Shown here piece after piece: positions 24,336-31,055 of a stretch of 36,096 nt of DNA (position 1 is the first letter of the stretch; each line of letters begins with the position of its first letter). Origin of the DNA: Clostridia bacterium. GTDB taxonomy: Bacteria > Bacillota > Clostridia > Peptostreptococcales > Anaerovoracaceae. The stretch spans positions 1 to 36,096 of the forward strand of contig JAKSSR010000008.1 of the NCBI GenBank assembly GCA_024402995.1. Reading direction: 5' to 3'. Position numbers and translations under genes: made by a program. The notes beneath the pieces were generated by a model. That model ran no database searches. It saw only the letters and a list, made by a program, of their open reading frames with translations, and was not told the origin of the DNA.

Positions 24336-25334
24336 ATGAAAGAATATAAAGTTGCCGTTCTCGGTGCTACAGGTGCTGTAGGACAGGAAATGATAAAGAT
24401 CCTTGAGGAGAGACTTTTCCCCGTAAAGGAACTGGTTCCCCTGGCCAGCGCCAGAAGTGCAGGAAAGAGCGTTAAGTTCTTTGGCGAAGATGTAAAGATC
24501 CGCGTCGCCGAGGCAGGCGCCTTCGAAGGCTGCGACATCGTTCTCGGTGCAGCCGAAAACGATATCTCAAAGGCTCTGGCTCCTTCCATCAAGTCTGCCG
24601 GTGCTCTCTATATTGATAATTCCAGTGCTTTCCGTCTTGATCCGGAAGTCCCTCTGATCGTTCCCGAAGTAAACGGCAGCGACGCTTTTGCTCACAAGGG
24701 ACTTATTGCAAACCCCAACTGCGTCACCATTATCGCATCAATGGCTCTGGCTCCTATCGCCAAGCTTTCCCCCATTAAGACTCTCACCGCTTCAAGCTAT
24801 CAGGCTGTTTCCGGTGCAGGTTCCGCAGGTCTTGCCGAACTTCAGGATCAGGTAGCCGCTTACGCAAAGGGCGAAGAGCTGAAGGTCAGCGCCTTTGCTC
24901 ACCAGATCGCCTTCAACCTCATTCCCAAGATCGGCGGTATCGGTGATAACGGTTATTCCTCCGAAGAAATGAAACTCCTCAACGAGGGCCGCAAGATCCT
25001 GCATCTGCCCGAAATGAACGTCTGCTGCACCTGTGTCCGCGTTCCTGTTTTCCGTTCCCATGCCGTCAGCATGCAGCTGACCACTGAGGATGTTCTGGAT
25101 CTCGATGAGGTAAGAAAACGTATTGCAAATTTCCCGGGCGCCAAGCTGGTAGACGATCCCAACGATGAGATCTACCCCATGCCTCTGGATACCAGCGATC
25201 AGGATGTGGTTTACGTAGGCCGTATCCGCCGCGATCTTATCAACGAAAACGGCATAGCCCTCTGGTGCTGCGGTGACCAGATCAGAAAGGGCGCAGCAAC
25301 CAATGCAGTTCAAATAGCGGAGTTATTTAAGTAG
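24336..25334 (+). CDS. asd: Aspartate-semialdehyde dehydrogenase
   Basis: Reduces aspartyl phosphate to the semialdehyde using NADPH. The cofactor loop GATGAVGQEM (10-19) and the catalytic cysteine C129 (ANPNCVT; most homologues have NPNCST) are visible, as is a histidine-containing FRSHAV segment near the expected acid/base site. The start chosen is the ATG with AAAAGGAG upstream, giving 332 aa; the longer frame from 24267 reaches into the aspartokinase gene without an SD. It lies between aspartokinase and thrC, with the stop abutting the thrC ribosome-binding region. Confidence 0.94.
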   Translation: MKEYKVAVLGATGAVGQEMIKILEERLFPVKELVPLASARSAGKSVKFFGEDVKIRVAEAGAFEGCDIVLGAAENDISKALAPSIKSAGALYIDNSSAFRLDPEVPLIVPEVNGSDAFAHKGLIANPNCVTIIASMALAPIAKLSPIKTLTASSYQAVSGAGSAGLAELQDQVAAYAKGEELKVSAFAHQIAFNLIPKIGGIGDNGYSSEEMKLLNEGRKILHLPEMNVCCTCVRVPVFRSHAVSMQLTTEDVLDLDEVRKRIANFPGAKLVDDPNDEIYPMPLDTSDQDVVYVGRIRRDLINENGIALWCCGDQIRKGAATNAVQIAELFK

Positions 25335-25343
25335 GTGAAGAAA

Positions 25344-26798
25344 ATGATGTATGTAAGCACAAGAAACAAGAATAACAGAGTTCCGGCATCTGTCGCTCTG
25401 CTTAAGGGACTCGCTGAGGACGGCGGACTTTTCGTCCCCGAAGAAATCCCCCAGGTGAATTTCGGCAGGGAAGAGCTTCTTTCCATGGATTACGTCACCA
25501 TGACCGCAAAGATCCTGGACAAGCTTCTTCCTGATTTCGGATACGAAACCATTTACGACTGCGTCAGCAAGGGCTACGAAGGCAAGTTCGACAGCGAGAC
25601 TCCCGTAGTTCTCAAGCACGTGGGCGAAATGAACTTCCTGGAGCTTTTCCACGGTCCCACCAGTGCGTTCAAGGATATGGCTCTCTGTCTCCTGCCCCGT
25701 CTGGTCACTGCCGCAAACAAGCTTAACAATATTGAAAAAGAAACTATCATTCTCACTGCCACCAGCGGAGATACAGGCAAGGCTGCTCTGGCAGGCTTTG
25801 CCGACGTTCCCGGAACAAGAGTAATGGTCTTCTTCCCTGAAAACGGCGTCAGCGCCGTTCAGAAGGCCCAGATGGTCACCCAGGAGGGAAACAACACCCT
25901 GGTCTGTGCCATCAAAGGCAACTTTGATGATGCTCAGCGCGGAGTCAAGAAGGCCTTCGGACAGGTCAAGGGTGAAAATTACAACCTGAGCAGTGCCAAC
26001 TCCATCAATATCGGACGTCTGGCTCCTCAGGCAGCATATTACTTCTGGGCCTATGCCCGCATGGTCGAGGACGGCCGCATCAATTTTGGCGATGAACTGA
26101 ATTTCACTGTTCCCACAGGAAACTTCGGCGATATTCTTGCCGGCTGGCTTGCAAAGCAGATGGGCCTTCCCGTAGGCCGCCTGATCTGCGCATCCAACAA
26201 GAACCGCATTCTGACCGACTTCCTCTCCACCGGCGTTTATGACGCAAACCGCGAATTCTACCTGACAGCATCTCCGTCCATGGACATTCTCGTTTCCAGC
26301 AATCTTGAGCGCCTTCTCTTCTTTGCCTGCGGCAAGGACGACAAGCTTATTGCAAAGCTCATGGCTGATCTTGCAAAGGACAAGAAGTTCGTCGCAACAG
26401 ATGAGATGATGGCATTTATCCGCAAGGACTTTGACTGCGGCTGCTGCTCCGATGAAGAGAGTCTCAAGCTTGCGGCGGAGGTTTGGAATGCATCTTCATA
26501 TCTTATGGATACCCATACTGCCGTTGCCGCTTTCAGCGCAGGCGAAGAACCCGACGTTATCCTTTCCACCGCATCTCCCTATAAGTTTGCTCCCGCTATT
26601 CTCGGCGCCCTCGGTCAGCCTGTCCCCGAGGACGGTTTTGAAGCTCTGGATAAGCTGGAAGAATACACAGGTGTGCCTGCTCCCGCGGGTCTTAAGGGCC
26701 TTCGCGAAAAGACTGTCCGTCACAAGGACGTATGCGGCATTGACGAGGTCGTAAGCTTCGTCGCCGAAAAGTGCGGAGAAGCGTCCTGGGCAAAGTAG
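25344..26798 (+). CDS. thrC: Threonine synthase
   Basis: A PLP enzyme that converts O-phosphohomoserine to threonine. The N-terminal signature YVSTRN and the PLP lysine K110 within GPTSAFKDMAL are present, with the ATSGDTGKAALAGF phosphate loop near 146-159. At 484 aa it is the long, E. coli/yeast-like type. The ATG at 25344 is preferred because TAGGTG (25332-25337) sits 6 bases upstream; a GTG at 25335, directly after the asd stop, is an alternative adding three residues. It ends 10 bases before the ACT-protein gene. Its substrate must come from ThrH if no thrB exists elsewhere. Confidence 0.94.
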   Translation: MMYVSTRNKNNRVPASVALLKGLAEDGGLFVPEEIPQVNFGREELLSMDYVTMTAKILDKLLPDFGYETIYDCVSKGYEGKFDSETPVVLKHVGEMNFLELFHGPTSAFKDMALCLLPRLVTAANKLNNIEKETIILTATSGDTGKAALAGFADVPGTRVMVFFPENGVSAVQKAQMVTQEGNNTLVCAIKGNFDDAQRGVKKAFGQVKGENYNLSSANSINIGRLAPQAAYYFWAYARMVEDGRINFGDELNFTVPTGNFGDILAGWLAKQMGLPVGRLICASNKNRILTDFLSTGVYDANREFYLTASPSMDILVSSNLERLLFFACGKDDKLIAKLMADLAKDKKFVATDEMMAFIRKDFDCGCCSDEESLKLAAEVWNASSYLMDTHTAVAAFSAGEEPDVILSTASPYKFAPAILGALGQPVPEDGFEALDKLEEYTGVPAPAGLKGLREKTVRHKDVCGIDEVVSFVAEKCGEASWAK

Positions 26799-26808
26799 GA
26801 GGTAAAAC

Positions 26809-27246
26809 ATGAATGACGATTATCTCATTGTAAGCAAATCTGTCCTTCCCGATTATTTCGAGAAGGTCGTTGAGGCAAGAGAACTCCTTCGCAGCGGCGA
26901 GGTACGCGAAGTAAGCGAAGCTGCAAGACGCGTCGGCATTTCCCGCAGCACTTACTATAAATATAAAGATTGTGCCTTTACCATGTCTCAGGGGGACTCC
27001 TGCCGCAAGGCCGTTATTTCCATGATACTGCGTCATGAGAAGGGCATCCTCGGCAAAGTTCTGGGCGTTTTGTCCGACAACGGAGCCAATATCCTGACCA
27101 TTACCCAGAATCCGCCTATCGGAAGCCGTGCCAGCGTAGTCGTCTCCATGGACATCAGCGGTCTGGTATCGGACATCAATGATCTGATCAGCGTTCTTGC
27201 TGCCACAGACGGAGTTGAGCACCCGGCACTTATCGACATGGCTTAG
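26809..27246 (+). CDS. UPF0735/PheB-like ACT domain protein
   Basis: A 145 aa protein with an N-terminal helix-turn-helix-like segment (EAARRVGISRSTYYKYKD, about residues 38-55) and a C-terminal ACT domain (about 70-140, LRHEKGILGKVLGVLSDNGA then ILTITQNPP). This is the UPF0735/PheB layout known from Bacillus and clostridia, often located beside hom and thr genes. ACT domains sense amino acids, so a regulator of threonine or phenylalanine synthesis is plausible; the historical PheB label is not evidence of chorismate mutase activity. It is the last gene of the operon; SD is AGGAGG. The operon's Hom lacks ACT, so this free ACT protein may supply sensing in trans, which is inference. Confidence 0.88.
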   Translation: MNDDYLIVSKSVLPDYFEKVVEARELLRSGEVREVSEAARRVGISRSTYYKYKDCAFTMSQGDSCRKAVISMILRHEKGILGKVLGVLSDNGANILTITQNPPIGSRASVVVSMDISGLVSDINDLISVLAATDGVEHPALIDMA

Positions 27247-27315
27247 CGGTCTTGTGGTTTTGTAAAAAATAACCCACAAAATCTTGTACCCCTTGAAAAA
27301 TAAAGCTTTCTAAGC

Positions 27316-27380
27316 AAAAAAGTCCTTGCATTTTTGTCAATTTACATATATATTGACAGAAGCCGCAAGGCTTTTTTTTA
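27316..27380 (+). terminator. Rho-independent terminator after threonine operon
   Basis: Outer arms CCTTGC (27324-27329) and GCAAGG (27365-27370), inner arms TGTCAAT (27335-27341) and ATTGACA (27352-27358), then a C and eight Ts. An A-run before the left arm can extend pairing with a bulged T. It ends the thrH-ACT transcript. A second inverted repeat (TTGTGG/CCACAA) lies near 27253-27277. Confidence 0.85.
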
Positions 27381-27430
27381 TTAGTAAAAGTATCGCAAAA
27401 ACATTTTTTGGAAAAAGTCTCAAACTGTAA

Positions 27431-27459
27431 TTGACAGCTTGATTGTTTTGTGGTAACTT
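27431..27459 (+). promoter_or_regulatory. Promoter of rpmG-rpoBC operon
   Basis: A perfect -35 TTGACA (27431-27436), a 17-base spacer and a -10 TAACTT (27454-27459) preceded by TGG, an extended -10. An inverted repeat, CTTGATT (27438-27444) and AATCAAG (27460-27466), straddles the -10. A small hairpin CCCTC/GAGGG follows at 27474-27486 in the leader. Confidence 0.6.
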
Positions 27460-27550
27460 AATCAAGTGACGCCCCCTCTTTGAGGGTGTGCATTTTGATG
27501 TGTTAATAACTGTGTCCCGTAAAGGGCCAGATAAAACGGAGGAAAACAAA

Positions 27551-27712
27551 ATGGCAACTGACGCAAGAGTCAAGATCACCCTCGCCTGCACCGAATGCAA
27601 GCAGAGAAACTACAATACTTATAAGAACAAGAGAAACAACACCGAACGTCTTGAACTCATGAAGTATTGCAAGTTCTGCAAGAAGGAAACTCTCCACAGA
27701 GAATCCAAGTAA
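27551..27712 (+). CDS. rpmG: 50S ribosomal protein L33
   Basis: Small zinc-ribbon ribosomal protein of 53 aa with two CxxC pairs (C13/C16 and C40/C43), so it is the zinc-binding (C+) form. The start is the ATG with CGGAGG upstream; a longer frame from 27488 runs into the leader and lacks family similarity. It is the first gene of the operon that continues with secE and nusG. No tRNA-Trp gene lies between rpmG and secE, although one does in some relatives. Confidence 0.95.
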   Translation: MATDARVKITLACTECKQRNYNTYKNKRNNTERLELMKYCKFCKKETLHRESK

Positions 27713-27741
27713 TCCGGTACTGCAGAAAGGAGTTTACAACA

Positions 27742-27960
27742 ATGGCAGACGCAAATGCTGTAAAAAAGCCTAGCAAGATCAAGGAATATTTCAAGGGTAT
27801 CAGAACTGAGCTCAAGAAGGTCGTATGGCCCACCAAGAAAGAGACTTACCGCTACACTTTCGTCGTAGTCGTAATCTGCGCTCTCTTTGCGCTTCTCTTC
27901 TGGCTTCTGGACACCGGCGCCCTCTTACTGCTTGAGCAGGTACTCAAGATTAACATGTAG
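27742..27960 (+). CDS. secE: Preprotein translocase subunit SecE
   Basis: The small single-spanning clamp subunit of the SecYEG channel. At 72 aa it is the short Gram-positive form: an N-terminal amphipathic helix ending in the conserved ELKKVVWPTKKET (28-40), then one membrane segment (about 44-66). The ATG follows GAAAGGAG; the longer frame from 27667 overlaps rpmG. nusG starts 9 bases after its stop. Confidence 0.93.
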   Translation: MADANAVKKPSKIKEYFKGIRTELKKVVWPTKKETYRYTFVVVVICALFALLFWLLDTGALLLLEQVLKINM

Positions 27961-27969
27961 GAGACCGTC

Positions 27970-28581
27970 ATGTCCGAGGAAAAGCTTTTGAATCCGGAAG
28001 AACAGACTGAGGAAACTCCTGTTGCCTACGGTGTCGATGAAAAAGACGAATCCCGCGGCAGAATCAAGGAACCCAAGTGGTATGTAGTACATACCTATTC
28101 CGGTCATGAAAACAAAGTAAAGGTCAATCTCGAAAGACTTGTCGAAAACCAGAATATGCAGGACCTGGTCCTGCAGGTTGTCGTGCCCACAGAAACCGTT
28201 TACGAGCATAAGGATGGAACTCCCTCCAAGGCCAGAGAAAGAAAGATCTTCCCCGGCTACGTCATCGTCAAGATGATCGTTACCAACGAATCATGGTACC
28301 TCGTAAGAAATACTCAGGGCGTCACCGGTTTTGTTGGACATGGTTCTGAACCTATTCCCCTTTCCGACGAGGAAGTCCGCAGAATGGGCATCGAGAAGAC
28401 TGTCGTTATCCTGAACGTAAATGTCGGAGACTGCGTGAGGATCATTTCCGGTCCTTTCAAGGGCTTCAGCGGTCTTGTTGAAGAGGTCAACGGAGACAAG
28501 CAGACTCTCAAGACAAAAGTCGACATGTTCGGACGTTCAACTCCTGTCGAACTCGAATTCGATCAGGTAGAAAAGATCTAG
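27970..28581 (+). CDS. nusG: Transcription elongation/antitermination factor NusG
   Basis: Binds RNA polymerase and modulates pausing and transcription-translation coupling. The NGN domain begins at [11 protein letters not shown] (about 37-47) and includes ERKIFPGYV (about 91-99) and VTGFVG; the C-terminal KOW domain spans about 150-203 ([13 protein letters not shown]). The protein is 203 aa, longer than the roughly 175-180 common in the family, because of an acidic N-terminal extension of about 35 residues. The SD is AGGAGA, beginning inside the secE stop. Confidence 0.95.
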   Translation: MSEEKLLNPEEQTEETPVAYGVDEKDESRGRIKEPKWYVVHTYSGHENKVKVNLERLVENQNMQDLVLQVVVPTETVYEHKDGTPSKARERKIFPGYVIVKMIVTNESWYLVRNTQGVTGFVGHGSEPIPLSDEEVRRMGIEKTVVILNVNVGDCVRIISGPFKGFSGLVEEVNGDKQTLKTKVDMFGRSTPVELEFDQVEKI

Positions 28582-28625
28582 ATTGTAACACCATTTACAA
28601 TAACTGAATAACGGGTTGTTCCCGT
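28582..28625 (+). promoter_or_regulatory. Two small hairpins in nusG-rplK gap
   Basis: ATTGTAA/TTACAAT (28582-28588 and 28595-28601) and ACGGG/CCCGT (28611-28615 and 28621-28625) lie just before the rplK SD. In many bacteria L1 represses rplK-rplA by binding an mRNA copy of its rRNA site here; whether these hairpins form such a site is untested and speculative. Confidence 0.3.
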
Positions 28626-28640
28626 GGAAAGGAGAAACAC

Positions 28641-29066
28641 ATGGCAAAGAAGATTGAAGGTTATGTCAAGCTTCAGATTGCAGCTGGTAAGGCTACTCCG
28701 GCACCCCCTGTAGGTCCTGCTCTCGGTCAGAAGGGTATCAACATTATGGACTTCTGCAAGCAGTTCAACGCAAGAACCCAGGGACAGGAAGGAATGACCA
28801 TCCCCGTAGTCATCACTGTCTACGCAGATAAGTCTTTCACTTTCATCACCAAGACCCCGCCCGCAGCAGTTCTTATCAAGAAGGCAGCTGGCATTGAAAC
28901 CGCTTCCGGCGAACCCAACAAGAAGAAGGTCGCTACTATCACCGTCGCTCAGGCAAGACAGATTGCTGAGACTAAGATGCCGGACCTCAACGCAGCAAAC
29001 GTTGATTCCGCAACTGAGATGATCAAGGGCACCGCAAGAAGCATGGGTGTCATCGTTGAAGGCTAA
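28641..29066 (+). CDS. rplK: 50S ribosomal protein L11
   Basis: L11 forms the base of the ribosomal stalk and the GTPase-associated centre. The N-terminal [20 protein letters not shown] segment (residues about 14-33) and C-terminal rRNA-binding region ([12 protein letters not shown] at the end) are typical. Length of 141 aa is standard. The SD is GGAAAGGAG. rplA follows after 45 bases. Confidence 0.97.
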   Translation: MAKKIEGYVKLQIAAGKATPAPPVGPALGQKGINIMDFCKQFNARTQGQEGMTIPVVITVYADKSFTFITKTPPAAVLIKKAAGIETASGEPNKKKVATITVAQARQIAETKMPDLNAANVDSATEMIKGTARSMGVIVEG

Positions 29067-29111
29067 TAAGTGGGAGGCTGACGCCGTTAATACCACAAGG
29101 AGGTAATTTAC

Positions 29112-29804
29112 ATGCCTAAAAGAGGTAAAAAGTATCAGGACGCAGTTAAGCTCTATGATAAGGCTCAACTGTTCGACGTCGATGAGGCATTCGCACTCGT
29201 CGTAAAGACCGGCTCTGCCAAGTTCGACGAAACCGTAGAAGCTCACTTCAGACTGGGCGTCGACGGCAGACACGCTGACCAGCAGGTCAGAGGCGCAATC
29301 GTTCTTCCCCACGGCACAGGCAAGTCCAAGAAGGTCCTTGTCTTCGCTAAGGGCGAAAAGCTCCACGAAGCAGAAGCTGCAGGCGCAGATTACGCAGGCG
29401 GCGAAGAACTCGCAGAAAAGATCAAGACTGAAAACTGGTTCGATTTCGACGTTGTCGTAGCAACCCCTGACATGATGGGCGTTGTCGGTAAACTCGGTAA
29501 GATCCTGGGCCCGAAGGGACTCATGCCCTCCCCCAAGAGCGGAACCGTTACTCCTAACCTTACTCAGGCCCTGAGCGAGATCAAGGCTGGTAAAGTTGAG
29601 TATCGTCTTGACAAGACCAACATCATCCACACTCCGATCGGTAAGGTTTCCTTCGGTCCCGAGAAGCTCGCTGAGAACTTCAACGCACTCAAGGATGCAA
29701 TTATCAAGGCAAAGCCCGCCGCAGCAAAGGGCCAGTACATCAAGAGCTGCACCGTCGCCGCTACCATGGGCCCCGGTGTCAAACTCAACCCCCAGAAGCT
29801 GTAA
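29112..29804 (+). CDS. rplA: 50S ribosomal protein L1
   Basis: L1 forms the mobile L1 stalk that handles deacylated tRNA at the E site, and in many bacteria also represses its own operon. The hallmark [18 protein letters not shown] (about 128-145) is present. Length of 230 aa is normal. The SD is AAGGAGGT. It precedes the L10 leader. Confidence 0.97.
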   Translation: MPKRGKKYQDAVKLYDKAQLFDVDEAFALVVKTGSAKFDETVEAHFRLGVDGRHADQQVRGAIVLPHGTGKSKKVLVFAKGEKLHEAEAAGADYAGGEELAEKIKTENWFDFDVVVATPDMMGVVGKLGKILGPKGLMPSPKSGTVTPNLTQALSEIKAGKVEYRLDKTNIIHTPIGKVSFGPEKLAENFNALKDAIIKAKPAAAKGQYIKSCTVAATMGPGVKLNPQKL

Positions 29805-29822
29805 GGCTTAGCTGATAAGGCC

Positions 29823-29903
29823 GAATCGCAACTTAAAACAGAATATACAACTGTAGACAGCAGGTGCGCGAAAGCGCTTAATATCCAGCCGAGGTTACGA
29901 TTC
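29823..29903 (+). ncRNA. Ribosomal protein L10 leader
   Basis: The conserved L10-leader core is recognisable: CTGTAGACAGCAGGTGC, a small GCGC hairpin, then CTTAATATCCAGCCGAGGT. A closing stem pairs GAATCG (29823-29828) with CGATTC (29898-29903). In Firmicutes the L10(L12)4 complex binds this RNA and represses rplJL. The attenuator hairpin immediately downstream completes the switch. Confidence 0.88.
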
Positions 29904-29913
29904 ATAAATTCAG

Positions 29914-29950
29914 AGCCTTTTCAGTCTGCAGACATCGAAAAGGCTTTCTT
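29914..29950 (+). terminator. Attenuator terminator before rplJ
   Basis: AGCCTTTTC (29914-29922) pairs with GAAAAGGCT (29937-29945), followed by a T-rich tract; the 14-base loop itself contains the palindrome GTCTGCAGAC. Located between the L10 leader and rplJ, it is the expected point where bound L10 would promote premature termination. Confidence 0.82.
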
Positions 29951-29993
29951 TTGCAGCAAACCAAATCAAAAAGAAAGCCAGAAAGGAGATTAA

Positions 29994-30503
29994 ATGTCAG
30001 TAGAAAATCTGAAGATCAAAGCAGCAGTTGTCGAAGAAATCAAAGGCAAGCTCGAGAAGGCACAGTCCGCTGTAATCATCGATTACATGGGCACCACCGT
30101 TGAAGAAGCAAACGCCATGAGAAAGAAGCTCAGAGAAGCTAACGTCGACTATAGCGTATATAAGAACACCATGATCGCAAGAGCTGTTGAAGGTACTCCC
30201 TTCGAAGCTCTCAAGGATAAGCTCAGCGGCCCCACCGCAATCGCCATCAGCTATGATGACGCATGCGCTCCCGCAAGAGTCCTCAAGGAAGTCATCGCAG
30301 AAACCAAGAAGATGTCTTTCAAGGGCGGCGTTGTAGAAGGTGTCTTCTACGATGAAAAGGGTATCCAGCTCATCGCAGATATCCCCTCCAGAGAAACCCT
30401 TATCGCAAAGTTCATGGGCAGCATCCAGAGCCCGGTCGGCAAGTTCGTCCGTACCCTCTCCGCCATTGCAGAAGCAAAGGGCGAAGCTCCCGCAGAAGCA
30501 TAA
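29994..30503 (+). CDS. rplJ: 50S ribosomal protein L10
   Basis: Anchors the L7/L12 dimers to the ribosome and autoregulates through the upstream leader. The N-terminal LEKAQSAVIIDYMG region (about 19-32) and NTMIARA (about 58-64) are typical. Length of 169 aa. The SD is AAAGGAG, 6 bases before the ATG. rplL follows after 61 bases. Confidence 0.96.
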   Translation: MSVENLKIKAAVVEEIKGKLEKAQSAVIIDYMGTTVEEANAMRKKLREANVDYSVYKNTMIARAVEGTPFEALKDKLSGPTAIAISYDDACAPARVLKEVIAETKKMSFKGGVVEGVFYDEKGIQLIADIPSRETLIAKFMGSIQSPVGKFVRTLSAIAEAKGEAPAEA

Positions 30504-30564
30504 GCGATACAATCATATCTTTTTACAATTTGCAATTTAACTAACATTTTATAAGGAGTTTAAA

Positions 30565-30927
30565 ATGAACAAGGAACAGATTATCGAAGCCATCAAGGCC
30601 ATGACAGTTCTCGAACTCAACGAGCTCGTTAAGGCTTGCGAAGAAGAATTCGGCGTATCCGCAGCAGCTCCCGTTGCAGTAGCAGCAGGTCCCGCAGCAG
30701 CAGCAGAAGAAGCTAAGGACGAATTTGACGTCGTTCTCGCAGAAGTCGGCGCAGAAAAGATCAAGGTCATCAAGGTCGTCAGAGAACTGACCGGTCTTGG
30801 CCTCAAGGAAGCTAAGGATCTCGTAGACAACGCTCCCAAGACCCTCAAGGAAGCAGTTGCTACCGCAGAAGCAAACGAAATGAAGGCAAAGCTCGAAGAA
30901 GTCGGCGCAAAGGTCGAACTCAAGTAA
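30565..30927 (+). CDS. rplL: 50S ribosomal protein L7/L12
   Basis: The multicopy stalk protein that recruits translation GTPases. It has an N-terminal dimerisation part, an Ala/Pro-rich hinge (about 33-50), and the conserved C-terminal domain ([20 protein letters not shown]). Length of 120 aa is standard. The SD is AAGGAG. It is followed by hairpins at 30947 and 30993 before rpoB. Confidence 0.97.
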   Translation: MNKEQIIEAIKAMTVLELNELVKACEEEFGVSAAAPVAVAAGPAAAAEEAKDEFDVVLAEVGAEKIKVIKVVRELTGLGLKEAKDLVDNAPKTLKEAVATAEANEMKAKLEEVGAKVELK

Positions 30928-30946
30928 TAAGCTACCCTGAAATCAA

Positions 30947-30988
30947 CCAAAAGGGTTGTCCTGAGCGGGCAACCCTTTTGGTGCTGTT
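30947..30988 (+). terminator. Partial terminator/attenuator between rplL and rpoB
   Basis: A perfect 12-base-pair stem, CCAAAAGGGTTG (30947-30958) with CAACCCTTTTGG (30970-30981), with an 11-base loop and a weak T-containing tail. A weaker second hairpin follows (AACCC/GGGTT arms, about 30994-31014). By analogy with E. coli, read-through of such an attenuator sets the ratio of L7/L12 to RNA polymerase; this role is inferred. Confidence 0.72.
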
Positions 30989-31055
30989 TCCGAAACCCCG
31001 TTTTTCAGCGGGTTTTCCACACGTTATTTAGAAATATAAACTAGGAGGGAACCAT

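Noticed and set aside
27713..27741. tRNA-Trp gene between rpmG and secE
   Set aside because: The gap is only 29 bases and holds just the secE ribosome-binding site.
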